From NCBI RefSeq assembly GCF_029625435.1, contig NZ_CP121208.1:992001-1056000 (forward strand): a stretch of DNA of 64,000 nt, given 5' to 3'. Both the position numbers and the translations under genes were made by a program. Below are positions 46,438 to 56,027 of the stretch, in pieces. This stretch comes from Arcanobacterium canis (GTDB taxonomy: Bacteria; Actinomycetota; Actinomycetes; Actinomycetales; Actinomycetaceae). The notes under the pieces are model-generated. The model made no database searches. It worked only from the letters and a program-made list of their open reading frames with translations, and had not been told where the DNA came from. Each line of letters starts with the position of its first letter. The stretch's first letter is position 1.

Positions 46438-47331
46438 TCACTGAGCAGAGAACTGTCGATCCCATGCTCGCTCAGATGCTACCGGAGTAAAACCAAGTTG
46501 GACGAATGAATCATAAACGGGAGATTCGGCGTCAAGGTCTAAAGACACTGCGCCGATTCCTTCCGCGGCAAACGCGTCCTCAGCCGCAGCAAGGAGACGA
46601 GCGCCAACTCGTCGGCGCTGCCATTGTGGCTCGACAACCAGCTCCTCGACGAGGGCTTCGGGGGCTGCCCACCCTTCAACTCGTGAGGCCAGAAGATAGC
46701 CCACCAGTTTGGGACGGTCAGAAAACTCATCAATTGCACCAAAACGCCACGTACACTGAGGCCCAAGCCATGCTCCGGCGTCGGCGAAAACTGTTCGTCG
46801 CAGCTTGTGGGCCTCCTCTTCCATGGATTCCTCTAGCGCATCGACTCGTACGTAGTGCGCATCAGAAACCTGGGGCATCCCGGTGCCGATATGCTTTCGC
46901 ATGGAGACGATCGCATCTCTGGTATGAAAAGCAAAGGCTTGCATCAGAGCTTCGAGGTCGCTGTTATCGCGATCGACATACATTCGCATTGTCCATGAAA
47001 GAAGTTGCTGCTCACGAGCAATTTCGCCACTCGCTTCAATCGACCGACTGATGATGTGTCGGCCGATTCCACGACGGCGAAAATCTGGGTGTACACCCCC
47101 GCTCATGGTCATCTGCGCCGACGCGGGGTCATGAAGACGCACCATAGAATACGCCACCAATGTGGGGCCAGAAAAGAATCCGCGGATGCGGTGCGGAAAA
47201 TCTGAGGAAAAATATTCCTCCACTTCGGTGCTCGAGGTGCGAAGTTGGGCCCGCTGGGCAGCTTCACAGGCGGAAATGAGTTTTGTCAGGGCATGGCAAT
47301 CAACAGTGCCAAGGGTACGCTCGGCAATCAT
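46438..47331 (-). CDS. Double-domain GNAT acetyltransferase (MshD-like) A
   Basis: 297 residues containing two GNAT folds: acetyl-CoA loop RRRGIG at 85-90 in the first and RRRVGA at 239-244 in the second. Tandem GNATs of this kind include mycothiol synthase MshD, but no MshD-specific residue can be confirmed. ATGA overlap with the next gene upstream. A short AGCCG/CGGCT hairpin followed by TTTT beyond its stop may end the operon. Confidence 0.85.
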   Translation of the reverse strand: MIAERTLGTVDCHALTKLISACEAAQRAQLRTSSTEVEEYFSSDFPHRIRGFFSGPTLVAYSMVRLHDPASAQMTMSGGVHPDFRRRGIGRHIISRSIEASGEIAREQQLLSWTMRMYVDRDNSDLEALMQAFAFHTRDAIVSMRKHIGTGMPQVSDAHYVRVDALEESMEEEAHKLRRTVFADAGAWLGPQCTWRFGAIDEFSDRPKLVGYLLASRVEGWAAPEALVEELVVEPQWQRRRVGARLLAAAEDAFAAEGIGAVSLDLDAESPVYDSFVQLGFTPVASERAWDRQFSAQ

Positions 47332-48356
47332 AGTGTGATCGCATATCTGATCAGTACGCCGTCGGGGGTGAATCCGGCAAGTTTCAACGCATCGACAATC
47401 GGCTCGTTGTCAGCAACAAGCACACGCAGTTGAGAAAACCGCGCCGCAACGAAACTTGCATGAGCGAGGATGACATGACGCATCACGTCGGTTGAAACGT
47501 GTGGGCGCACCCCTCGCGCACGAACCAGACCACTACCTTGGCGTCCTTCCTCGACAAGACCGTACATCGCGATGCCATCGACATCATCGACAACGATTGA
47601 TGCTTCCGCATTGACGGTACCGATCAATAAACGCCAATCTTCATCACCAGCAGGTTTCAAGAACGGAGATTTTGCGCAGTCAGAGTTGTTCATGAGGTGG
47701 AGTTCATCGAGATCTTCCTCGCGCAACGCGTGAACATGGTATCCATGGCCATGCAGATAAGCGAGGGATTCTCGCCCTTGCACCGCCATCTGTGCTACGT
47801 CAGCCAGATAAAAGCGTCGCGATTCCACGGGAGCAAAGCCACCGGCAGCGAGAAGGCGGCGCAAATCTGCATTTTCTTCTTCAGAAACGGAATCAATCTC
47901 GATTCCTGTTGCACCGGGTACTCTCATTGCTAATTCGCGAGCTCGTCCATCTTGCCATTCGAGGACAGCACGTCCGATCCCCTTTTGACGCCAGCTACGA
48001 GAAATGACTCCTTCAACTTGTGCACGAACAATTGGCGTGTTGAGGGGATTGACAATAACCGAAGCGTAGGCCTGCATAACGCCTTCCGCGTCGAATCCAC
48101 CGATCACATCAGAAAATTCCGGAAGCACATTCATTCGTGCAAGACGAGCAAGCATCACGGGCTCACGGCGGAAATGGTTCTCCCCCGTCGTCGCTTGAGC
48201 CGCAAGAATGAGCATTCGCTCAAGATCGGAAACGCGTGCACGACGCCACACCAAACCGAGGTGTGGTGGCGGAAAGCTTACGCCCTTGCGTACAGGGTCT
48301 GCCCACTGTGCCACAGGCTCTCCTCTCGTTTCCATTGGCAATCTGTTGGTGTCCAT
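47328..48356 (-). CDS. Double-domain GNAT acetyltransferase (MshD-like) B
   Basis: 342 residues, a second tandem GNAT protein: RQKGIGRA at 123-130 marks the first acetyl-CoA site; the second domain (about 200-342) has a more degenerate loop (GVRPHVSTDVMRHVI), so only one half may be active. It starts 15 nt after parE with a poorly spaced GGAAG and overlaps protein A, so the two GNATs depend on parE transcription. Substrate unknown. Confidence 0.82.
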   Translation of the reverse strand: MDTNRLPMETRGEPVAQWADPVRKGVSFPPPHLGLVWRRARVSDLERMLILAAQATTGENHFRREPVMLARLARMNVLPEFSDVIGGFDAEGVMQAYASVIVNPLNTPIVRAQVEGVISRSWRQKGIGRAVLEWQDGRARELAMRVPGATGIEIDSVSEEENADLRRLLAAGGFAPVESRRFYLADVAQMAVQGRESLAYLHGHGYHVHALREEDLDELHLMNNSDCAKSPFLKPAGDEDWRLLIGTVNAEASIVVDDVDGIAMYGLVEEGRQGSGLVRARGVRPHVSTDVMRHVILAHASFVAARFSQLRVLVADNEPIVDALKLAGFTPDGVLIRYAITL

Positions 48357-48371
48357 TCTTCCAAGAAAATC

Positions 48372-50483
48372 TTAGGCGTCAATTTGATCTCGCGAAATCT
48401 GACCAGCGCTTTCCACGATGAACTCCTTGCGTGGAGCGACTTCAGAACCCATGAGAAGCTCAAATGTTGATTCGGCGTAACGCAACGCTTCAATATCTGC
48501 CATCGAGATTCGTCGCAAGGTACGGTGGGCCGGATCCATCGTCGTTTCGGCGAGCTGATCAGCGTCCATCTCACCAAGGCCTTTGTACCGCTGAATTGGT
48601 TCTTTATAGCTACGTCCCTGCTTTTTTAACTTCGCAAGTTCGCGCGCGAGCTCGTTATCAGAGTATGTATAGATGAACTCTCCCTTGCGGCGTCCGGCTC
48701 CGGCCACTTCGATTCGGTGCAACGGTGGGACTGCAGCATAGACGCGCCCAGCCTCGACAAGTGGTCGCATATAGCGGAAAAAGAGCGTGAGCAACAAGGT
48801 ACGAATATGCGCGCCATCAACGTCTGCATCCGTCATGAAAATAATCTTGCCATAGCGAGCAGCGTCAACATCGAAAGTGCGTCCTGAGCCAGCACCAACA
48901 ACCTGAATAATCGACGACACTTCGGCATTTTTCAAAATATCGGCAGGCGAGGCTTTTTGGACGTTGAGAATCTTTCCACGAATCGGCAAGAGCGCTTGGA
49001 ACTCTGAATTTCTCGCCAGTTTGGCGGTTCCGAGCGCAGAGTCCCCCTCCACGATAAACAGTTCAGAACGCGAGACATCTTCGCTTCGGCAATCAGCGAG
49101 TTTGGCAGGCAATGTGGATGTTTCCAACGCATTCTTGCGTCGTGAAATTTCTTTTTGGGTTCGCGCAGCGACTCGCGCACGCATCTCTGCCACGATTTTC
49201 TCTGCCAGTCGCATCGTCTCGGTCTTCTGATCACGCTTATGAGACGACAGAATCTCAGACAGCCTCGTGTCAACAACTTTGGAGACAATCGCGCGTACCG
49301 CTGAAGTACCAAGGATCTCTTTCGTCTGGCCTTCAAATTGTGGTTCTGGGAAATGCACAGAAATGACGGCGGTCAATCCTGCGAGAATATCTTCCTTTTC
49401 AATTTTTGGTTCACGGGCTGAGAGCTTGAGCTGACGAGATTTAGAATCGATGACTCCACGCAGGGCTTTCACCACGCCCTGCTCGAAGCCAGCCAAATGT
49501 GTGCCTCCCTTGGGGGTAGCAATAATATTGACGAAAGATTCTTCGGTGGTTTCGTAACCATTTCCCCAGCGTAAGGCGATGTCAACTTGACAAGTGCGCT
49601 CAACATCTTTGGGTGCAAGATGGCCCGTATGCGGATCGAGAGCTTGAACCGTCTCAGTGAATGTTCCCTCACCGGTCAGATGCATGGTGTCCGTGATTGC
49701 AGGATCGGAAGCGAGAAAATCGACGAAATCGACGACCCCGCCCTCATATTGAAAGGTTTCGTGCCGATCGGTGTTGTCATCGAGTCGGCGCTCGTCGGTG
49801 ACGCTCATCGTCAGGCCAGGGACAAGGAATGCTTTTTCACGCACACGCTCAATGAGCTCAGAATACGAAAACTGTGCAGAGTCAGGAAAAATCTGGGGAT
49901 CCGCCCAATACCGGACTTTAGTGCCGGTGTCTTTCTTGGCAGCCTTGCCCACGACTCGTAGCTGCGAGGAATCCTCGTATGGAGTGAACGGCGAGTCAGG
50001 ACTCACCCCTGCGCTGTCATCGAAAACGCCCGGTTCCCCGCGACTAAAAGACATCGTCCAAATCTTGCCATCGCGCTTCACCCATACGTCCAGACGCGCA
50101 GACAACGCATTCACAACAGACGCGCCCACTCCGTGGAGCCCACCCGACGACGCGTACGAGCCTCCGCCGAACTTACCACCGGCGTGAAGCTTGGTATAGA
50201 CCACTTCAAGACCCGATGCGCCTGTCCCAGGAACTTCGTCGACAGGGATGCCACGGCCGTCGTCGTCTACCTCAATTGAGCCGTCCTGACATAGACGAAC
50301 ATTGATGCGATGCGCATATCCTTCAAGTGCCTCATCAACGCCGTTATCAATAATTTCCCACGCACAGTGCATTAGGCCCCGCGAATCCGTGGAGCCGATA
50401 TACATTCCTGGGCGTTTACGAACTGCCTCAAGTCCCTCAAGAACAGAAAGATGACGCGCGTTGTATTCGTTGTTTTGTGGCAC
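48372..50483 (-). CDS. parE: DNA topoisomerase IV-like subunit B
   Basis: 703 residues. GHKL ATPase domain (EIIDNGVDEAL, DDDGRGIP, GGLHGVGASVVNALS), transducer, then TOPRIM (FIVEGDSALGTAK; MTDADVDGAHIRTLLLT) and the C-terminal Zn-less tail (YKGLGEMDADQL). Starts with GTG, no ribosome site, but with TAAACT 6 nt upstream. Pairs with ParC. Short enough, and without the GyrB insertion, to be ParE-like. Confidence 0.92.
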   Translation of the reverse strand: MPQNNEYNARHLSVLEGLEAVRKRPGMYIGSTDSRGLMHCAWEIIDNGVDEALEGYAHRINVRLCQDGSIEVDDDGRGIPVDEVPGTGASGLEVVYTKLHAGGKFGGGSYASSGGLHGVGASVVNALSARLDVWVKRDGKIWTMSFSRGEPGVFDDSAGVSPDSPFTPYEDSSQLRVVGKAAKKDTGTKVRYWADPQIFPDSAQFSYSELIERVREKAFLVPGLTMSVTDERRLDDNTDRHETFQYEGGVVDFVDFLASDPAITDTMHLTGEGTFTETVQALDPHTGHLAPKDVERTCQVDIALRWGNGYETTEESFVNIIATPKGGTHLAGFEQGVVKALRGVIDSKSRQLKLSAREPKIEKEDILAGLTAVISVHFPEPQFEGQTKEILGTSAVRAIVSKVVDTRLSEILSSHKRDQKTETMRLAEKIVAEMRARVAARTQKEISRRKNALETSTLPAKLADCRSEDVSRSELFIVEGDSALGTAKLARNSEFQALLPIRGKILNVQKASPADILKNAEVSSIIQVVGAGSGRTFDVDAARYGKIIFMTDADVDGAHIRTLLLTLFFRYMRPLVEAGRVYAAVPPLHRIEVAGAGRRKGEFIYTYSDNELARELAKLKKQGRSYKEPIQRYKGLGEMDADQLAETTMDPAHRTLRRISMADIEALRYAESTFELLMGSEVAPRKEFIVESAGQISRDQIDA

Positions 50484-50489
50484 CTAGCG

Positions 50490-50495
50490 AGTTTA
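50490..50495 (-). promoter_or_regulatory. -10 element TAAACT, leaderless parE
   Basis: TAAACT ends 6 nt (CGCTAG) before the parE GTG on the minus strand. Confidence 0.55.
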
Positions 50496-50591
50496 GCTCG
50501 AAACCCCTGATGATCGCCCGATGCGCGCCGGAAGTGGAGAAATCCACACGCGGAACAAACCATGCCGCTGATGAGCCAATAGCGGCTTATA

Positions 50592-50630
50592 GGAGAAGTG
50601 GCCACGCCTTGAAAGCGTGGCCACTTCTCC
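50592..50630. terminator. Hairpin between DUF7455 gene and parE
   Basis: A 16-bp perfect stem (arms beginning GGAGAAGTGGCC and ending GGCCACTTCTCC) with a 7-nt loop, 11 nt beyond the DUF7455 stop. No T-run on either side; probably a terminator for DUF7455. Confidence 0.6.
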
Positions 50631-50640
50631 ATGTTGTGAC

Positions 50641-50820
50641 TTATTTCTTGATGCGTTCACGTTCATCGAGAACTGAGATCGCGAGTTCGTCGATTTTGCG
50701 CTTATGTTCGGTGGCATGGTGAGCACAGAACAGGAGTTCGCCAAATGGCATTGTCACTCGAACATATGCTTGAGCACCACATGCGTCGCACCGATCAGCT
50801 GTTGTCAAAGTAGGTTCCAT
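50641..50820 (-). CDS. DUF7455 family small zinc-binding-type protein
   Basis: 59 residues. MEPTLTTADRCDACGAQAYV closely fits the actinobacterial DUF7455 family: a CDACG pair and a later FCAHH give a possible metal site, followed by a charged helix. The frame is open to 50961, with Met codons at 50829, 50823 and 50820; I choose 50820 because TACGAT lies 7 nt before it and the family usually starts just before ADRCD. Function unknown; often near sigA. Confidence 0.85.
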   Translation of the reverse strand: MEPTLTTADRCDACGAQAYVRVTMPFGELLFCAHHATEHKRKIDELAISVLDERERIKK

Positions 50821-50827
50821 CATTTGC

Positions 50828-50833
50828 ATCGTA
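50828..50833 (-). promoter_or_regulatory. -10 element TACGAT of DUF7455 gene
   Basis: TACGAT lies 7 nt before the ATG at 50820 on the minus strand; no ribosome site. Confidence 0.4.
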
Positions 50834-50971
50834 TTCACACAAACATGAAAGCATGAATGTTGCAAAAAATTCCAAGCAGGGTGTTGCCTTTCGCCTGCGG
50901 CGGATAAGTAACAGGCTCGAAAGAATCGAGCGAATATCGCTCGGCCATTGTATTCGCACACAAGAAAACGC

Positions 50972-50977
50972 TAGCCT
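50972..50977 (+). promoter_or_regulatory. -10 element TAGCCT, leaderless exonuclease gene
   Basis: TAGCCT ends 6 nt (GACCAC) before the GTG at 50984. Confidence 0.55.
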
Positions 50978-50983
50978 GACCAC

Positions 50984-51577
50984 GTGAATTCTTTTGCAGT
51001 GGTAGATTGCGAGACGACAGGTCTGGACCGACAAACTGACAGGATCATTGAAATTGCGGTGATCCAGCTTTCACAAACCCTTGAAGAAGAAGCGCAGTTC
51101 CACACCCTCGTCAACCCGCAACGTCCCGTCAGCGCATCATTTATCCATGGAATTACTGACGCAGATGTCGCTACTGCACCGACATTTACTCAAATCATGC
51201 CGCACCTGATTTCCCTCCTGACCACGCGCATTATTGTGGCTCACAATTTCCCCTTCGATCGTGGATTCCTCAATCACGCACTTGCGATGAGTGGAGCAAG
51301 AGTTCATATTCCGCAATCGGCAGGTGTCGATACACTCGATCAATCTCGCATTTATCTGCCTAACGGTTCTCATTCCCTCATAAACGTTGCCGCGCGCCTT
51401 GGCTTGCACCCGCACGAGCACCACCGAGCGCTGGCTGATACATTGATCACCGCTGATATTTTTAGAGAATTTGTTGCGCGTGAAGCTCGTGGTGAACGCT
51501 ATAACACACATGCATATGGCCGCCACGGTGCTGTTCTTCCCGCGCAGTGGGAACGAGCAACGCCGTGGCGGCCATAA
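50984..51577 (+). CDS. DNA polymerase III epsilon-like 3'-5' exonuclease
   Basis: 197 residues, DEDDh exonuclease: AVVDCETTGLD (D, E), AHNFPFDRGFL (D) and HRALADTL (H, D). A stand-alone proofreading-type domain acting on DNA or RNA; no polymerase or GIY-YIG part is attached. GTG start with no ribosome site and an ideally placed -10. Convergent with the sigma factor gene, 14 nt apart. Confidence 0.92.
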   Translation: MNSFAVVDCETTGLDRQTDRIIEIAVIQLSQTLEEEAQFHTLVNPQRPVSASFIHGITDADVATAPTFTQIMPHLISLLTTRIIVAHNFPFDRGFLNHALAMSGARVHIPQSAGVDTLDQSRIYLPNGSHSLINVAARLGLHPHEHHRALADTLITADIFREFVAREARGERYNTHAYGRHGAVLPAQWERATPWRP

Positions 51578-51591
51578 AAACTCAGTAAATC

Positions 51592-53085
51592 TCAGTCAAG
51601 GTAATCGCGCAGCACCTGCGAACGCGACGGGTGACGAAGTTTCGACATGGTCTTCGATTCGATCTGACGGATACGCTCACGTGTCACACCGTAGACCTTG
51701 CCGATTTCATCAAGAGTCTTCGGCTGCCCATCACTGAGTCCAAATCGCATCGAAACAACACCCGCTTCACGCTCAGAAAGAGTGTCAAGCACCTGATGGA
51801 GCTGTTCCTGAAGAAGCGTGAAGCCCACAGCATCTGCCGGAACAACAGCCTCAGAGTCTTCAATCAAGTCACCAAATTCGCTGTCGCCATCTTCGCCCAA
51901 CGGAGTGTGCAACGAAATTGGCTCACGCCCATACTTTTGAACCTCTATGACCTTTTCTTCGGTCATATCAAGCTCTTGGGCAAGTTCTTCCGTGGTTGGT
52001 TCACGGCCAAGATCCTGAAGCATCTGTCGCTGAACACGAGCGAGTTTGTTGATCACTTCAACCATGTGAACAGGGATACGAATCGTACGGGCTTGATCGG
52101 CCATCGCTCGAGTAATCGCCTGGCGAATCCACCATGTGGCATACGTCGAGAACTTGAAGCCCTTGGTGTAATCGAACTTCTCCACTGCACGAACAAGACC
52201 CAAGTTTCCTTCCTGAATCAAGTCCAAGAACAACATGCCGCGACCTGTGTACCGCTTTGCAAGGGAAACAACGAGACGCAAGTTCGCTTCGAGGAGATGG
52301 TTTTTTGCACCATGTCCATCGCGCGAGATGATCTCAAGCTCACGACGATGCTTACGATCAGTAATCTCAGTGGTTTCAAGAATATGCTGAGCTAGCATTC
52401 CAGCTTCAATACGCTTGGCAAGCTCAACCTCTTCTTCAGCATTCAAAAGTGCAACCTTGCCGATTTGCTTGAGGTAATCCTTGACTGGATCAGCTGTCGC
52501 TCCGGCCACATGAACACGTTGAGCAGGCTCGTCCGTATCGTCAGAGTCTTTAACGACGTATGAGCCCTTCTTCGCTACCGTTGCCTCGACTTCAGCGGTA
52601 TCTTCCTCTTCGGTCGAATCGTCATCGTCATGCTCATCGTCTATGGCGTCATCATCCGGATCATCGGTGTCATCATCAAGATCTTCAAGGTTTTCATCTT
52701 CGAGATCCGTCGGCTCATCAGGTGTCACTTCATCGAAATCGTCGTCCTCTTCCTCTTCATCAGAGTCTGGAGTCACAACCTCTTCCTTCTTCGCCTTAGC
52801 ACCCTTTTTCGTTGTGGTAGCACTCTTCTTCGGAGCCGACGATTCTTCTTTAGCAATCGCTGCTGACTTCTTCGCAGACGTCTTCTTCACATTGCTTTGA
52901 GTATCGTTAGCGGCGGCCTCTGTGGCTGCTTTAGTTGAAGTTTTCTTCGCCGAAGTCTTCTTCGTACCCGACGAAGTCTTCGTGGTTGAAGTCTTCTTTG
53001 CGGAGGTCTTCTTCGCCGACACCGATGCGACTTCTCCCGATGTCGCAGAAGAAGAACGAGAAGTTGAGGAAGCGGAAGTTGCCAC
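51592..53085 (-). CDS. sigA: Principal RNA polymerase sigma factor (SigA/RpoD, HrdB-like)
   Basis: 497 residues. Residues 20-100 are Lys/Ser/Thr/Ala-rich with repeated KKTS/AKK units; 101-170 are strongly acidic; region 1.2 starts near 198. Regions 2 ([46 protein letters not shown]), 3 and 4 (helix-turn-helix [19 protein letters not shown]) are complete, so this is the housekeeping sigma factor. GTG start with GAAAGG. Such long N-terminal tails are usual for actinobacterial HrdB. Confidence 0.97.
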   Translation of the reverse strand: MATSASSTSRSSSATSGEVASVSAKKTSAKKTSTTKTSSGTKKTSAKKTSTKAATEAAANDTQSNVKKTSAKKSAAIAKEESSAPKKSATTTKKGAKAKKEEVVTPDSDEEEEDDDFDEVTPDEPTDLEDENLEDLDDDTDDPDDDAIDDEHDDDDSTEEEDTAEVEATVAKKGSYVVKDSDDTDEPAQRVHVAGATADPVKDYLKQIGKVALLNAEEEVELAKRIEAGMLAQHILETTEITDRKHRRELEIISRDGHGAKNHLLEANLRLVVSLAKRYTGRGMLFLDLIQEGNLGLVRAVEKFDYTKGFKFSTYATWWIRQAITRAMADQARTIRIPVHMVEVINKLARVQRQMLQDLGREPTTEELAQELDMTEEKVIEVQKYGREPISLHTPLGEDGDSEFGDLIEDSEAVVPADAVGFTLLQEQLHQVLDTLSEREAGVVSMRFGLSDGQPKTLDEIGKVYGVTRERIRQIESKTMSKLRHPSRSQVLRDYLD

Positions 53086-53139
53086 GCGTAGCCTTTCAAG
53101 AGATGATCACTGCTGGCTGGACATGAATGTCCGAGCATC

Positions 53140-53145
53140 ATTATA
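53140..53145 (-). promoter_or_regulatory. -10 element TATAAT upstream of sigA
   Basis: A perfect TATAAT 54 nt before the sigA GTG on the minus strand. The region 17 nt further up (AATAAA) is not a good -35. A leader of about 45 nt carrying the ribosome site is implied. Confidence 0.5.
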
Positions 53146-53250
53146 GCGTGTCGCGGCGTGTTTTTATTCCAGACAGACACACAACTTCCGTATCCTCAGC
53201 ACAATTATGTTGTATTACCAACGTAAAAATAGGTGTCGAGGTGGAGCGCG

Positions 53251-53631
53251 TCACTGACGCACGATCATCACGTCACATGGGGCTTCCAGTAAAAGCTGCT
53301 GTATTTGCTTCCCTAAGTGCAGGCGACCATGTTGAGGCTTCGTTGCAATCGCAACCACGATCACATCCTTATCGCGTTTACTCATCCCAAGAAGGATGTC
53401 AACGACATCTACTTCCTCAAGACGCGCTTCAAACTTGTACGGTACCTCTTCTGGATCAAGAATCCCAGAGAGTTGATCAATTTCTTGATCAATCTCAGCC
53501 TGAGAGTATTCCCCTAATGGTCGTCTCATGACCACCGTGATTGGTTCGTTCATCGCGCGCGAGAGCACAACGCTCTTTGCAATCGCCGCACTGTTTTCGC
53601 TGTGCGCCTCCACTGGCACAATGATCGGCAT
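53251..53631 (-). CDS. Universal stress protein (UspA family)
   Basis: 126 residues, single Usp domain: N-terminal IIVPVEAHSENSAAIAKSVVLS and C-terminal VIVVAIATKPQHGRLHLGKQIQQLLLEAPCDVMIV. The ATP-binding G-2X-G-9X-G(S/T) motif is degenerate (no clear GxxG), so it may not bind ATP. GAGGAA before the ATG. Placed between DUF4192 and sigA on the same strand; role in stress inferred only from family. Confidence 0.88.
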   Translation of the reverse strand: MPIIVPVEAHSENSAAIAKSVVLSRAMNEPITVVMRRPLGEYSQAEIDQEIDQLSGILDPEEVPYKFEARLEEVDVVDILLGMSKRDKDVIVVAIATKPQHGRLHLGKQIQQLLLEAPCDVMIVRQ

Positions 53632-53703
53632 TTCGGTTCCTCACTTTTCGAAAGTCCGTCTCTCTATGCGAAGATACCTATTTATCCCACTAAATGAAAA
53701 TTT

Positions 53704-54870
53704 TCACGCCGCTTGATCTCCCTCACGTTCGCAATGTTCACCTCTGTCCGCTGGGCAATCTTCGTCATTTCGTTGGTATTGAAGTACCCAGGGTGGTGGA
53801 AGAACTACCTTGTATGCATGATGTAACAAGCGCGCCATGGGATAGGTCGGATCCGAATCGTAAGCAAGCCGCTCATAGACACCGCCGCGATATCCATCTC
53901 CACTCCACCAAGACAAGTACGCAAGCATTGCATAAGGCCGCGCATCATCGTCAGCACTCAATCGTGCCAGCTCAGTCAGAAGAAAACTCAATAAGCGGAT
54001 CCGCCGCATTGAGGGACATCGTGCGCTAAGTTGATTAAGCTTGGCGCGCATATCATCGACATTCACTTCCCCCAAACTTGTATATGAAGAATCCAGCGCC
54101 CACAGCAGCAAGGCATCACGCTGGTCAGATCTAGTCAGATGAGTCAGAAGTCTCGCCAATACTTGTGGGGTATTTCGAGGAAGAACTTTCGTTAAATGCA
54201 GTGTTGATTGAGGATCACATTGATCAAGCCGCGACAGAGCTTCTTCCCAATGGACAAAATGGCTCAACTCCCCTCGTGCCACATAGCCAAAAAATCGATC
54301 AACCACGTCATTTCGGTATTCATTGCGATAGCGCTCAACAGATGCAATTGACCACTCAGGAATATGCTCGAATCCGCGGTATAACACATCCTGCGCCTCT
54401 ACAGCAGGAATCTGTGGAAATGGGGCAGAGCATTGGCGAAGTTTAGCAAGCCCCAGTTCATACAACTCGCTTTCCCTTTGCGCTGGCAACGCTCGATAAA
54501 TCGAATAATCGGTGTAATACGCACTCATGCGTATCTGCTGCCCGGTAGTGATATCGAGATGCTCGGGCACATGACCACAAGCATCAATAATCATGGCACT
54601 GATTTGTTCGTGGCAGGTTTCAACCGCTGGGTCGTCGTACCAGACAATTACTAACTCCCCTGCCGCCACATCGTGAGCAAAGGCGGTGAGTGTCGCTGAA
54701 AATTTTGGATCAAGGCAACTGCTCTCAAGATTCCACACCAGGACAGGCCCAATCGTGGACTGCGTTGACTCAGAATTCTTCGTATCAGCGATAACTGCGA
54801 CAACAGCACGCCGCGGCCGATACTCAAGAAGTTGGGGAATAAGAGAAATAATTTGTTGTGGTGTTGTCAT
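53704..54870 (-). CDS. DUF4192 family protein
   Basis: 388 residues matching the actinobacterial DUF4192 family: N-terminus TTPQQIISLIPQLLEYRPRRAVVAV, a central WYDDP, and helical C-terminal part with WWSGDGYRGG. Function unknown; often found near the principal sigma gene. Start is the ATG at 54870 or one two codons upstream; no ribosome site is visible. Divergent from the polyprenyl synthase gene. Confidence 0.88.
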   Translation of the reverse strand: MTTPQQIISLIPQLLEYRPRRAVVAVIADTKNSESTQSTIGPVLVWNLESSCLDPKFSATLTAFAHDVAAGELVIVWYDDPAVETCHEQISAMIIDACGHVPEHLDITTGQQIRMSAYYTDYSIYRALPAQRESELYELGLAKLRQCSAPFPQIPAVEAQDVLYRGFEHIPEWSIASVERYRNEYRNDVVDRFFGYVARGELSHFVHWEEALSRLDQCDPQSTLHLTKVLPRNTPQVLARLLTHLTRSDQRDALLLWALDSSYTSLGEVNVDDMRAKLNQLSARCPSMRRIRLLSFLLTELARLSADDDARPYAMLAYLSWWSGDGYRGGVYERLAYDSDPTYPMARLLHHAYKVVLPPPWVLQYQRNDEDCPADRGEHCEREGDQAA

Positions 54871-54978
54871 GTTCATGGGGTAATTTCACATCAGCGGCAA
54901 GGTGCGCCACTCCGTGTCTACACCACACTGTGGACGCAGCGAGCGCTCCGGCAGAATGTGGAAAACTACGTCCTCAGC

Positions 54979-54984
54979 TACGCT
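54979..54984 (+). promoter_or_regulatory. -10 element TACGCT, leaderless polyprenyl synthase gene
   Basis: TACGCT ends 6 nt (GTTCCT) before the ATG at 54991; no ribosome site. Confidence 0.55.
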
Positions 54985-54990
54985 GTTCCT

Positions 54991-56022
54991 ATGAGCTATA
55001 CGTCCGACATCACTGCGCGCATCAACCATCTTCTTCACCCTGATCGGTTCGACCATCCCCTGCTAGCAGAATTCGTTGAACCTCTCCTCACCCTCGCAAA
55101 AGGTGGGAAACGCACACGTGCCGCTTTTGTGATTGCAGGGTGGCAAGCCGCAGGGGGCGATATCGCAAATTTCCCGCTGCACGCCGCCACCGCCGTCGAG
55201 CTCTACCAGCTGTCGGCCCTCGTCCACGATGATTTGATTGACAACGCACAAACACGACGATCGAGCCTGACGCCGCATATTGGATTCGCACAAATTCACG
55301 CAAGAGAGTCATTACAAGGCTCACCATCTGATTTCGGCGCGGCGGGAGCAATTTTGCTTGGCGATTACCTCCTGAGTCTCGCCATGGAAGAGATCGCTCT
55401 CGCAGAGGCTGTCTCGCCACAGGCATTAGCCGCAACAATCTCACTCTTTGCTTCAATGACTGCTGAAACTGCCTTCGGCCAATATCTCGACATCCGCAGT
55501 GAGCACATGCCGCTCTCTGATGACACCGCTACGGAGATCTCCCGCGCCATGGCAGTTCTTTTGCACAAGTCAGCACGCTACTCCGTCGAATCTCCACTGC
55601 TCTTGGGCGCAACTCTGCGCGATGCCGACGGCGAACTCCTGGAAACGTTGTCGCGAGTTGGCCGCCCGTTGGGCGAAGCCTTCCAACTGCGTGACGACGA
55701 CCTCGGCATTTTTGGAGACCCCGAGACGACGGGTAAACCCGTCGGAAGCGACTGGACCGAAGGCAAACGCACCGTTCTGCTTGCTCTCGCTCGTTCCCTC
55801 CTCACGGGGAACGAGCGAGAGCAAGCAGAATCACTTCTCGGAACGCGCCTAAGCGATTCGCAGGCTCGTCTTATCCAGGAACTGATCATTCAGTGCGGGG
55901 CACGCGATCAACACGAAGCGATGATCCAGTCTCGCGAGGACCTCGCACTTGAGGCTGCTGACGATATCAATGCCCCCTTACTTCATTCCTTGATCGGCCA
56001 ATTAATGGGCCGGGAAACCTAA
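54991..56022 (+). CDS. Polyprenyl (geranylgeranyl-type) diphosphate synthase
   Basis: 343 residues. Both aspartate-rich motifs of trans-prenyltransferases are present: HDDLIDNAQTRR (first, about 85-96) and QLRDDDLGIFGD (second, about 231-242), with GGKRTR for diphosphate binding. Makes C15-C20 or longer prenyl diphosphates for quinones or lipids, using MEP-pathway products (dxs is in this window). Convergent with the Rv2175c-like gene 5 nt apart. In M. tuberculosis a GGPP-synthase-like gene is also near Rv2175c. Confidence 0.92.
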   Translation: MSYTSDITARINHLLHPDRFDHPLLAEFVEPLLTLAKGGKRTRAAFVIAGWQAAGGDIANFPLHAATAVELYQLSALVHDDLIDNAQTRRSSLTPHIGFAQIHARESLQGSPSDFGAAGAILLGDYLLSLAMEEIALAEAVSPQALAATISLFASMTAETAFGQYLDIRSEHMPLSDDTATEISRAMAVLLHKSARYSVESPLLLGATLRDADGELLETLSRVGRPLGEAFQLRDDDLGIFGDPETTGKPVGSDWTEGKRTVLLALARSLLTGNEREQAESLLGTRLSDSQARLIQELIIQCGARDQHEAMIQSREDLALEAADDINAPLLHSLIGQLMGRET

Positions 56023-56027
56023 TAGTT

